Source: Bradyrhizobium vignae
Lineage (GTDB): Bacteria; Pseudomonadota; Alphaproteobacteria; Rhizobiales; Xanthobacteraceae
DNA length: 58,915 bases
NCBI RefSeq assembly: GCF_004114425.1
Contig: NZ_RDQF01000049.1
Span: 1-58,915 of the forward strand
Reading direction: 5' to 3'
Shown here piece after piece: positions 24,652 through 32,499 of the stretch. Each line of letters opens with the position of its first letter. The first letter of the stretch is position 1. The position numbers and the translations under genes are program-made. The notes beneath the pieces are model-generated. The model saw only the letters and a list, made by a program, of their open reading frames with translations, was not told where the DNA came from and did no database searches.

Positions 24652-25629
24652 CTAACGCGCGCGCCTCAGCTCCTCGGTCGCGCGGCGGAGTACCTCGTGA
24701 AGCCATTCGTGCGATGGCTCGTCCGCGATTCGCTCGTGCCACAGCATCCGCACCTCCACAGGGGTCGTGCTGTAGGGTAGTTCATAAATCGTGATCGCAT
24801 GCGCTTGCTCGAAGGCACGCGCCAACGGCCGCGGAACGATGGCCGCCAGCTCGGATTCGGCCAGGAGCGCGGGCAAGGCAAGGAAGTGCGGCAGCGAAAC
24901 CGCGATTCGCGGGGGCCGGTCGGTCTCGGACAACGCCCGTTCAAGCGCGGCGCGGTCATACATCTCCGACCGCCTGGCCAGCCCGCGCTCTGAGATGAAA
25001 CCACCGATCGCGCCTTCCTGCTCTCCTCCGAAGGAGACGACGACTAGCGGAAGGGCGGCGAGCTTCGCGTTGTCGAGCCGGCCGAGCTTACGCTTTCCGC
25101 CGACGATCAGCACATCGTCATACTCGAACAAGAAAGCTGTGCGGAAGCGATTCGGCGGAGACGAGAACACGCCGATGGCGACGTCGATGCGTCCTAGGTC
25201 GATCTGCTGGGCGAGATCGATCCGCGTTACGGGCTTGATTGTGAGGTCGATCGACGGAGCCTCCCGGCTCAATATCTTCAGCAGCGGCGGCGCAAGCGCC
25301 ATCGTCGTGAAGTCATTGGCGGCAAGCGTGAACGGCTTGGTGGATACCGCCGGAGCGAAGGTCGGCAGCTCGACCGCAGCCTCGAGCGATCGCAGCGCCT
25401 CGCGAACCTGCGGCGCCATCGTCAGCGCCCGCGCCGTCGGCTGCATCCCGGCGGCGGTGCGGACGAACAGTTCGTCCTCCAACATCTCGCGCAACCGCGC
25501 CAGCGAGTGGCTGACGGCGGACTGACTCAACGCGACCTTCTGGCTGGCGCGCAGAACGCTCCGCTCCTCCATGACGGCGTCGAAAACCTTAAGCAGGTTC
25601 AGGTCCAATGTCTTGAAGGAAACCGGCAC
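24652..25629 (-). CDS. LysR-family transcriptional regulator
   Basis: The product of about 325 residues has a LysR helix-turn-helix at its start (LDLNLLKVFDAVMEERSVLRA, then ALSQSAVSHSLARLREMLEDELF). An effector-binding domain of the NodD/LinR-like branch follows (TLAANDFTTMALAPPLL, GRIDVAIGVF). The GTG at 25629 is chosen because the HTH begins a few residues later and the alternative ATG 25782 would put the start inside a perfect palindrome. It is divergent from a solute-binding/nitroreductase/lyase operon and probably controls it. A remnant of the same C-terminus is at 21044. Confidence 0.85.
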   Translation of the reverse strand: MPVSFKTLDLNLLKVFDAVMEERSVLRASQKVALSQSAVSHSLARLREMLEDELFVRTAAGMQPTARALTMAPQVREALRSLEAAVELPTFAPAVSTKPFTLAANDFTTMALAPPLLKILSREAPSIDLTIKPVTRIDLAQQIDLGRIDVAIGVFSSPPNRFRTAFLFEYDDVLIVGGKRKLGRLDNAKLAALPLVVVSFGGEQEGAIGGFISERGLARRSEMYDRAALERALSETDRPPRIAVSLPHFLALPALLAESELAAIVPRPLARAFEQAHAITIYELPYSTTPVEVRMLWHERIADEPSHEWLHEVLRRATEELRRAR

Positions 25630-25771
25630 GCCGGGAGCCCTCTCTGTAGCGGATCGCAGCCGTGGCAGGGTTTTGCGACTGAACGCAGTTAAGGCCAGAC
25701 GTTCGGCGGATGCAACCGATTGGATAAGCCATGGGCGTATTGCTGTGGCGCCACCGGCCATCTGAAGCCGG

Positions 25772-25788
25772 TTCAGGATCATCCTGAA
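25772..25788. promoter_or_regulatory. Perfect palindrome between LysR and the nitroreductase operon
   Basis: TTCAGGATCATCCTGAA is a perfect inverted repeat with 8-base arms and a single central base. A second overlapping inverted repeat, CTGAA-N5-TTCAG, lies at 25762-25776. Position and symmetry suit a regulator site for the divergent pair. LysR sites are usually T-N11-A boxes, so another dimeric regulator is also possible. Confidence 0.6.
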
Positions 25789-25856
25789 AGACTTTCACTT
25801 CCGTAACGCGCCGTCCTGGTCAAGATTGTCGGTACCGGGTTGGGAGGAGAAAAACG

Positions 25857-27086
25857 ATGATGGCCTGGGTGAGATCGGCTCGAAGCCGCGTACACAAATC
25901 TGTTGGACTGGCCGCGGCGCTCGTGGCGCTCGCGACCTCGGCGATTGCACAAAACGGCCCGATCAGGCTCGGCGTGCTGACGGACATGTCGTCGCTCTAC
26001 GCGGACAATGGCGGCCGGGGCTCGGTCGTCGCGGCGCAAATGGCGGTGGACGATTTCAACGGCAAGGTCCTCGGGCGCCCGATCGAGATCGTCGCCGGCG
26101 ATCATCAGAACAAGGCGGATATCGGCGCGGCGATTGCCCGGCGTTGGCTGGAGAACGACAATGTCGAGGCCATCCTGGACGTCCCGAACTCCGCGGTCGC
26201 GCTGGCCGTGCAGGGCATCACGCGAGACAAGAAAAAGGTGTTTCTTGCCACCGGGGCCGCTACGTCCCGGTTGACTGGTGACGAGTGCTCGCCCACCGGG
26301 ATCCATTGGACCTACGACACCTACGCACTGTCGCAGGGGACGACGAGGGCGATTTCGCGTCTCGGCGCCAAGTCCTGGTTCTTCCTTTCTGCGGACTATT
26401 CGCTCGGTGCGCAGCTCGAAGCCGACAGCCGGAAGGTGATCGACGCCACCGGCGGCAAGGTCGTTGGTGCAGTGAAGCATCCGATCAATACGCCCGATTT
26501 CTCGTCCTTCCTGCTGCAGGCGCAGGCCTCCAAAGCCGACGTGATCGCGCTGGCCGATGCCGGCGGCGACTTCATTAATGCCGTCAAGCAAGCCGGCGAG
26601 TTCGGTGTGACGCGCAGGCAAAAGCTTGCCGGCTTGATCGTCTTTATCGCCGACATTCACAGCCTCGGGCTGCAGAGCGCGCAAGGCCTAATGCTGAGTT
26701 CGGCTTTCTACTGGGACCTCAACGACGAGACGCGCGCGTGGTCTAAGCGGTTCATCGAGAAGACAAAGAAGGTGCCTACCATGATCCACGCCGGCACGTA
26801 TGGCGCGGTGATGCATTATCTCAAGGCGGTCGAAGCCGCAGGCACGCTCGATGGACCGATTGTGGCGGCCCAGATGCGTGGATTGCCCGTGAACGATTTC
26901 ATGACCCGCAACGGCAGGATCCGGCAGGACGGTCGGCTGGTTCGCGACATGTATCTGTTTCGCGTCAAGTCACCGGAGGAGTCCAAGTACCAGTTCGACT
27001 ACTACGAACTCCTGGCCACCATCCCGGGGGACGAGGCTTTCAGACCGATGGAGGACGGCGGATGCTCGCTCGTGAAGAAGTCGTGA
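25857..27086 (+). CDS. Branched-chain-type ABC solute-binding protein
   Basis: The 409-residue product has a signal peptide (VGLAAALVALATSAIAQ) and a LivJ/HmgA-like type I binding fold: PIRLGVLTDMSSLYADNGG, MAVDDFNGKVLGRPIE, VPNSAVALAVQGITRDKKKV, WFFLSADYSLGAQLE and SSAFYWDLNDETRAW. The FYWDL/R-W segment is frequent in binding proteins for aromatic acids. GGAGGAGAAA precedes ATG 25857. The nitroreductase starts 25 bases before its stop, so this protein is very probably the uptake part of the nitroaromatic module. No permease or ATPase genes are present here. Confidence 0.87.
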   Translation: MMAWVRSARSRVHKSVGLAAALVALATSAIAQNGPIRLGVLTDMSSLYADNGGRGSVVAAQMAVDDFNGKVLGRPIEIVAGDHQNKADIGAAIARRWLENDNVEAILDVPNSAVALAVQGITRDKKKVFLATGAATSRLTGDECSPTGIHWTYDTYALSQGTTRAISRLGAKSWFFLSADYSLGAQLEADSRKVIDATGGKVVGAVKHPINTPDFSSFLLQAQASKADVIALADAGGDFINAVKQAGEFGVTRRQKLAGLIVFIADIHSLGLQSAQGLMLSSAFYWDLNDETRAWSKRFIEKTKKVPTMIHAGTYGAVMHYLKAVEAAGTLDGPIVAAQMRGLPVNDFMTRNGRIRQDGRLVRDMYLFRVKSPEESKYQFDYYELLATIPGDEAFRPMEDGGCSLVKKS

Positions 27087-27790
27087 TCGACATGGACCCA
27101 GCGTACGGAGTCGCGCGTAATCCGATCGACGAGGTAATCGCCGGTCGGCTCTCGTGTCGCGAGTTCTCCGGTCGACCCGTCTCGCGGACGACCGTCGAGC
27201 AGATCCTGCGCGTGGCGCGGTTCGCGCCGAGTGGCGCTAACATCCAGCCCTGGCACGTTTACGTGCTGGCAGGCGCCGCTAGGTCCGAAGTGTCGGCCGC
27301 GCTTCTGCATGCGTATGAGAACGAGCCGAACGAGCACTTCTCCGAATATCAATACTACGCCACCGCATTGCCTGAGCCCTATCTCGGCCGTCGCCAGGAG
27401 TTCGGGCGATTGTTTTATTCCTCGCTCGGGATCGGTCAGTTCGATGCTGCCGGGAGGAGTCGGCAGACCGCAAAGAACTACACGTTCTTCGGCGCCCCGG
27501 TTGGATTGATCGTCACCATCGATCGGCGCCTGGCCATGGGAAGCTGGCTCGATCTCGGCATGTTCATCCAGAACGTGATGCTGGCGGCGGTAGGACGTGG
27601 GCTGCAATCCTGTCCGCAAGAAACCTTCGCCAAATTTCACCGGATTTTGCGTCCGCTGCTGTCCATCCCTCCCGAGCAAATGGTGGTCTGCGGGATCTCG
27701 ATCGGGCACCCCAGGGAGCAGGCGAGCGGGCGGCTGATGCCACGCGCGGATGTGGAGGCATTCGCCTCCTTCAAGGGTTTCGAGGACTAA
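27062..27790 (+). CDS. FMN nitroreductase, probable 4-nitrobenzoate reductase (copy 2)
   Basis: The 242-residue paralogue of the enzyme at 13029 has the same FMN and dimer motifs: RLSCREFSGRPVSRTTVEQIL, then RFAPSGANIQPWHVYVLAG, NYTFFGAPVGLIVTIDR, LDLGMFIQNVMLAAVGR and GLQSCPQETFAKF. It should reduce a nitroarene to the hydroxylamine. The start at 27062 lies inside the preceding gene behind GGAGGACGG; ATG 27092 is an alternative. It is followed by the lyase after 14 bases. Copies 1 and 2 differ at about a quarter of positions while their partner lyases differ at about 5%. Confidence 0.85.
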   Translation: MLAREEVVIDMDPAYGVARNPIDEVIAGRLSCREFSGRPVSRTTVEQILRVARFAPSGANIQPWHVYVLAGAARSEVSAALLHAYENEPNEHFSEYQYYATALPEPYLGRRQEFGRLFYSSLGIGQFDAAGRSRQTAKNYTFFGAPVGLIVTIDRRLAMGSWLDLGMFIQNVMLAAVGRGLQSCPQETFAKFHRILRPLLSIPPEQMVVCGISIGHPREQASGRLMPRADVEAFASFKGFED

Positions 27791-27804
27791 AACAGGAGAA
27801 AGTC

Positions 27805-28350
27805 ATGGGAAGCCGTGAACAGCTGATCGAGCGCAGCATTCCTTTTCTGCGCGAGGTGAAGGATATGACGCCGAGCGCGGCGATGGAGCGATGGCTCAAC
27901 GAGACTTATGGAGAGCACAGCGCGCTCTACCAGGATCTCGCTCGTCTCATTAAAATTGGAGTCGAGGAGGGTTGGGCGGCGAACCAGGAGGTGGACGGAC
28001 CGAACTATCGACGCAGCCGCATCCTCGAGCCGGTCCCCGAGACGTTTCAGTTCAGCATCACCGCAGTCTACATGAACAGTGCCGATCCGCGCCGCTTCAA
28101 GGACGAGGACGATCACGACGTGCTGCGCGGGCAATATCACGGCCATCCTTATGGCGAGCTAAACCTCGTCGTTCCTCTCGACAAGGGGGCGCAGCTGAGG
28201 GGATTGCAGGGCTGGCAGGGGCCAGGCTGGACAGCGCCGGATCCCGGCAGCCGGCACTATCCGGAGGTGAGGGGCGGCGCGGTGATTGCCCTGTTCTATC
28301 TGCCCGCCGGACGCATCTCGTATGACTTCAAAGCTCCGTCCGATCGCTGA
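27805..28350 (+). CDS. pnbB: 4-hydroxylaminobenzoate lyase, PnbB family / DUF4863 (copy 2)
   Basis: The 181-residue protein has only about ten substitutions relative to the copy at 13801, and keeps HGHPYGELNLVVPLD, GWQGPGWTAPDPGSRHYP and LPAGRISYD. It should convert the hydroxylamine made by the adjacent reductase into the catechol (protocatechuate if the substrate is 4-nitrobenzoate), releasing ammonia. ACAGGAG precedes ATG 27805. It is the last gene of the solute-binding/reductase/lyase operon. No protocatechuate dioxygenase is in the window. Confidence 0.82.
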   Translation: MGSREQLIERSIPFLREVKDMTPSAAMERWLNETYGEHSALYQDLARLIKIGVEEGWAANQEVDGPNYRRSRILEPVPETFQFSITAVYMNSADPRRFKDEDDHDVLRGQYHGHPYGELNLVVPLDKGAQLRGLQGWQGPGWTAPDPGSRHYPEVRGGAVIALFYLPAGRISYDFKAPSDR

Positions 28351-28453
28351 GTTCGCATCGCGGGCGCGTCATCTGAAGGCGTTTGACTTGGAGCCCAGCT
28401 GCTCCACGTAATAGGGACTACCTAGCCGTCCGATGATAGATATGTAATGACTA

Positions 28454-28639
28454 ATGCAAAACAATCGTGAGGCTGAGAATAAATTGAAAGGCATCTTTGA
28501 GAAGTATCCGACGCGCCAGGAACGATATCAGGCCGCAAGCAATGCGTTCGCTATCAGGGCGGGGTCAATGCAGGACGCGGTCTTTCGTCTCTGGTTTGAC
28601 GAGCGGCATAAGGAATTTGAGCGGAACCAAAGTACATAA
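28454..28639 (+). CDS. Small hypothetical protein
   Basis: A 61-residue, charged, helical product (MQNNREAENKLKGIFEKY, later FRLWFDERHKEFERNQ). It uses more A+T-rich codons than its neighbours, and an upstream purine stretch is weak. No family recognised; could be real or chance. Confidence 0.4.
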   Translation: MQNNREAENKLKGIFEKYPTRQERYQAASNAFAIRAGSMQDAVFRLWFDERHKEFERNQST

Positions 28640-29259
28640 ATCGAACTAAATGCTTTCGCGCGGTCAGCGGAGTGTCGACCTTGCCCGCGATTTGGCGCAG
28701 TCGCCTGTCCGTTGCAAGGCGCGGTCCAACTTTCACGACCGGCAACACGCTTATGCGGAGATGTCAATCTGAACTATTGCCGATTTCATGTGGAATGCGA
28801 TCGCTGCCTTGTCGTACGTTATACAGGATCGTATCGAGCTAATTACCGCGAGTGCTGCGGGTTGCCATCTCTGTTCATGACGCGTCAGCGGACGGGGCAT
28901 GCCAAATTAGACCGTCGCGATTTTGTCTTTCGGGCTAATTGCGGACGATCGGAGGCCGGAAACAGGGCGGGCAAGCTCGGCAGATTGCGAGCGCGAAGAT
29001 TGAGAGCGCGGAACTGTTCGCCCTCGCGAATCAGGCGCTGGTTCTAAGGCATGACCTCAACGGCAGCTCGGGTGATGCAGCGCAGCTGAGTGGATGCGGA
29101 TTAAATGCGCGCTGCACAGCGGCACCAACTCGGTTGAAATAAAAAATAGATTTTTGGACGCATTTTGAGATTCTATCCTAATTTTGCTCGATGGCGCCGT
29201 GAAGTTTGAGAAAACGCTCCACATTGGAGGGCTTATCTTGCAGGTTGGGAAAGCCGACC
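28640..29259. other. Long intergenic stretch before the LysR gene
   Basis: About 620 bases, more A+T-rich than average. Several frames of 60-110 codons cross it in all directions, but none has a motif or a convincing ribosome-binding site. The segment from 28940 to 29060 (RQIASAKIESAELFALANQALVLRHD) has coding-like composition but could not be identified. The LysR promoter should be in the A+T-rich part around 29140-29200. Confidence 0.4.
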
Positions 29260-30216
29260 ATGCAACAGAAAACAATGCCGCCGCGATCAACGTCGTCACA
29301 CAGGATTGATCTCGTTCGGCGCATCGACCTCACCACCTTGCGGCTGTTCATCGCCATCTGCGAAGAGGGTAATCTGACGCGCGCCTCGCAACGGGAGGCG
29401 ATTGCCGCATCCGCAGTTAGCAAGCGCATGCATGATCTCGAGGAGGCGCTCGAGGTTGCCCTGTTCGAGCGGCACCCGACCGGGATGGCTCTGACGCCTG
29501 CGGGAGAATCGCTGCTGCATCATGCGCGCGTCACCCTGCTCAACGTCGAGAAGATCGCGGTCGACATGGCCGAGCACGCCCGAGGCGTGCGCGGACACGT
29601 GCGGATGCTGGCCAATCTGTCCTCGATCGTCGAATTCCTTCCCGACGATCTGCCGGGATTCTTTCGGTCGCACGAGATGGTGCGCCTCGATTTGCAGGAG
29701 CGGGCAAGCGCCGAGGTGGTTCGCGGTGTCGAGGAGGGCGTAGCCGAGATCGGCATCTGCTCAGCGGATGTGTCGACCCGCGGGCTGGAACGCTTCTCAT
29801 ACCGCAGGGATCGCCTCGTCATCGTGGTGCGGTCCGATCACCCGTTGACGAGGTCCGGCAAGGTCACCTTTGCCGATACGCTGGACTACGATCATGTCGG
29901 CCTGTTCGCGACCAGCTCGATCTATCTGCGCTCGCAATACACCGCGCAGCAGATCGGCAAATCGATCAGACTGCGTGTTCATGTCCCCGGCTTCGATGCG
30001 GTTTGCCGCATGGTGCAGGCAGGCATGGGCATCGGTCTCATTCCGGATCGTGCGTTCGAGGTGCTGAGCCACGGCATGGGTCTGGCGGCGGTTCCGTTGC
30101 GCGACGACTGGGCCGACCGCGAACTGGTGCTGGTTGCGAGAGATCCTGCGGGCTTGTCGGCAACGAGCCATCTGATGCTCGCGCATCTGCGCTCTCCATC
30201 GGTCAGCGCCCACTAA
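29260..30216 (+). CDS. LysR-family regulator of the CoA-transferase operon
   Basis: The 318-residue product has a LysR HTH near residues 20-75 (LRLFIAICEEGNLTRASQR, AASAVSKRMHDLEEAL, FERHPTGMALTPAGE) and an effector domain (HVRMLANLSSIVEFLPDDL, later VQAGMGIGLIPDRAFE). ATG 29260 follows GGGAAAG; a TTG at 29206 would extend it by 18 residues. It precedes, in the same direction, a CoA-transferase/lyase/transporter operon and presumably regulates it. Confidence 0.87.
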   Translation: MQQKTMPPRSTSSHRIDLVRRIDLTTLRLFIAICEEGNLTRASQREAIAASAVSKRMHDLEEALEVALFERHPTGMALTPAGESLLHHARVTLLNVEKIAVDMAEHARGVRGHVRMLANLSSIVEFLPDDLPGFFRSHEMVRLDLQERASAEVVRGVEEGVAEIGICSADVSTRGLERFSYRRDRLVIVVRSDHPLTRSGKVTFADTLDYDHVGLFATSSIYLRSQYTAQQIGKSIRLRVHVPGFDAVCRMVQAGMGIGLIPDRAFEVLSHGMGLAAVPLRDDWADRELVLVARDPAGLSATSHLMLAHLRSPSVSAH

Positions 30217-30324
30217 TTTTGCGGCGTTCGTCATCCGCGAACGCTCCTTCATCAACGACTATTGGACTCAACACCTCCTGGTCGGCGACATCTCGACGAA
30301 ACAGATTGTCGAGGAGCGCCTGCC

Positions 30325-31518
30325 ATGGATGGACCGCTGTCCGGAATTCGAGTCGTCGAACTCGGAACTTTGATTGCCGCGCCGTTTGCCGCGCGGCTGC
30401 TCGCCGAGTTCGGCGCCGAGGTGGTCAAGATCGAGCAGCCCGGCACCGGTGATCCGCTGCGCAGCTGGCGAAAGCTGCATCAGGGCACCTCGCTTTGGTG
30501 GTACCTGCAATCGCGCAACAAGAAGTCGATCGCGATCGATCTGAAGTCGCCAGAAGGCCGCGAAGTGGCGCTTCGCCTTGCGGCTCAGGCAGATGTCGTG
30601 ATCGAGAACTTCAAGCCGGGCAACCTCGAGAAGCTTGGCCTCGGCTGGGATGTGCTGTCCAGGCTCAATCCCGACCTGACGCTGGTGCGGATCTCCGGTT
30701 ACGGCCAGACCGGCCCTTACCGCGACAGGTCCGGCTTCGGCGCGATCGGCGAGGCCATGGGGGGCCTCCGCTTCACCACGGGCGATCCGGAACGTCCGCC
30801 GGCTCGTGTCGGCATCAGCATCGGCGACAGCCTTGCTTCGCTCCACGGCGTGATCGGCGCTCTGCTGTCGCTGCTGCGGGTCAAGACCGGCCAGGGGCGT
30901 GGCCAGGTGGTCGACGTCTCGCTCTACGAGAGCGTGTTCAATCTGATGGAGAGTCTCGTCCCCGAATATGACCTCATGGGGCATGTCAGGACCCGCACCG
31001 GTGGCGCTCTCCCGGGTATCAGCCCCTCCAACACCTATCCGAGTTCGGACGGTCAGCACGTCGTCATCGCCGGCAATAGCGATGCGATTTTCCGGCGCCT
31101 GATGCAGGTCGTCGGCCGGCCGGATCTCGCCGACGATCCATCGCTCGCCAGCAATGACGGGCGCGTTCGCCGCAACGCCATCCTGGACGCCGCCATCACC
31201 GCGTGGACGACGACGCGGATGATGGAGGAGATTCTGGCGGTCTTGGACGGCGCCGACGTTCCCGCAGGACGGATCTACTCGGTCGCAGACATCGTCAGCG
31301 ATCCCCATTATGCGGCGCGCGAGATGATCCTGCCGACCGAGCTGCCGGGTGATGTCACCGTAAAGATGCCGGGGATTACGCCAAAGTTCTCCGACACGCC
31401 AGGCGCCGTCAGATGGTCAGGCCCCACCCTCGGTCAGCATACGGACGAGGTTCTGTCGGGTCTCGGTCTCGAGGAGGCTGACATCGCGCGGCTGCGCCGC
31501 ACTGGAGCGGTGCAATGA
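30325..31518 (+). CDS. CaiB/BaiF family III CoA-transferase
   Basis: The 397-residue product has the family III signature: LSGIRVVELGTLIAAPFAAR, LAEFGAEVVKIEQPGTGD, NKKSIAIDLKSPEG, DVVIENFKPG and GQTGPYRDRSGFG. The catalytic Asp is expected in the KIE/GD region downstream of the N-terminus. It moves CoA from a donor acyl-CoA to an organic acid. GAGGAG precedes ATG 30325, and ATG 30262 is less likely. The lyase gene overlaps its stop (ATGA), so acyl-CoA formation and cleavage are coupled. Confidence 0.9.
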   Translation: MDGPLSGIRVVELGTLIAAPFAARLLAEFGAEVVKIEQPGTGDPLRSWRKLHQGTSLWWYLQSRNKKSIAIDLKSPEGREVALRLAAQADVVIENFKPGNLEKLGLGWDVLSRLNPDLTLVRISGYGQTGPYRDRSGFGAIGEAMGGLRFTTGDPERPPARVGISIGDSLASLHGVIGALLSLLRVKTGQGRGQVVDVSLYESVFNLMESLVPEYDLMGHVRTRTGGALPGISPSNTYPSSDGQHVVIAGNSDAIFRRLMQVVGRPDLADDPSLASNDGRVRRNAILDAAITAWTTTRMMEEILAVLDGADVPAGRIYSVADIVSDPHYAAREMILPTELPGDVTVKMPGITPKFSDTPGAVRWSGPTLGQHTDEVLSGLGLEEADIARLRRTGAVQ

Positions 31519-32456
31519 CCGCCGCACTACCCGCCATCGTCATTCAGGAGGTTGCGCCGCGCGACGGATTGCAGATCGAGCCGAAATGGGTCGGGACGCC
31601 CGACAAGATCAAGCTGATCGATTCCCTGTCCGCGATCGGCTTCGCCCGCATCGAGGTGTCGTCCTTCGTCTCGCCAGCGGCCGTTCCGTCGCTGCGCGAC
31701 GCTGCCGAGGTTTTCGCCGGCATCACGCGGCGGCCGGGTACGGTCTACACCGCATTGATCCCGAACCGGCGCGGCGCCGAGCTGGCGCTGGCGGCACGCG
31801 CCGACGAGCTCAACTTCGTGATGTCGGCGAGCGAGACCCATAACCGCGCGAACATGAACATGACGCATGCGCGCTCGCTGGCGTCGCTCGCCGAAATCTC
31901 AGGGCCCGCACACGAAGCTGGCGCTCTGCTCAACGCCACCGTCGCGACGGCGTTCGGTTGCCCGTTCGAGGGGGCGCAGCCGATCAACAAGGTGCTGGAC
32001 ATCGTCAGCCGCTATCTCGCTCTCGGCGCCGACGGCATCACGCTCGCCGATACGACCGGCATGGCCAATCCGAACCAGGTCTCTCAACTAGTGGCCAGGA
32101 CCTTGCTGCTGGTGCCCGCGGACAAGCTGACGCTTCACTTCCACAACACCCGCGGCCTGGGGCTAGTCAATGTGCTCGCCGCTCATGATGCTGGAGCGCG
32201 ACGCTTCGATGCGGCGCTCGGCGGCTTGGGCGGATGCCCATTTGCACCCGGGGCTACCGGCAATGTCTGTACCGAAGATCTTGTCAATCTCTGCCAGGAG
32301 ATGGGCCTCGCGACCGGCCTCGATCTGCGAGGCCTGATTGACGTGTCATGCCGTTTGACCGGACTGGTCGGGCATGACGTGCCCGGTCAGGTCGCCAAGG
32401 CCGGCCCCGCCTCGGACCTGCATCCGCTTCCGGAGCGATTGCGGCACTCGGGCTGA
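31515..32456 (+). CDS. HMG-CoA lyase-type enzyme (DRE-TIM metallolyase)
   Basis: The 313-residue protein has the DRE-TIM start QEVAPRDGLQIEPK, the SFVSP strand, MSASETHNRANMNM, GITLADTTGMANP, LHFHNTRGLGLVN with metal His ligands, and the active-site Cys loop GLGGCPFAPGATGN. It cleaves a 3-hydroxy-3-methyl-type acyl-CoA into two smaller pieces. With the CoA-transferase it would degrade HMG, citramalate or a similar hydroxy-diacid; which one is open. Translation is coupled through ATGA at 31515. Confidence 0.9.
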   Translation: MTAALPAIVIQEVAPRDGLQIEPKWVGTPDKIKLIDSLSAIGFARIEVSSFVSPAAVPSLRDAAEVFAGITRRPGTVYTALIPNRRGAELALAARADELNFVMSASETHNRANMNMTHARSLASLAEISGPAHEAGALLNATVATAFGCPFEGAQPINKVLDIVSRYLALGADGITLADTTGMANPNQVSQLVARTLLLVPADKLTLHFHNTRGLGLVNVLAAHDAGARRFDAALGGLGGCPFAPGATGNVCTEDLVNLCQEMGLATGLDLRGLIDVSCRLTGLVGHDVPGQVAKAGPASDLHPLPERLRHSG

Positions 32457-32499
32457 ACATCCAACAACTCAGAATCTCAAATAACATAAGGAGGAAACC

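Noticed and set aside
28712..29142. Plus-strand frames in the gap before LysR
   Set aside because: Coding-like patches only; no start context and no recognisable family.
30268..31308. Minus-strand frame of 346 codons
   Set aside because: Antisense shadow of the CoA-transferase gene caused by high GC.
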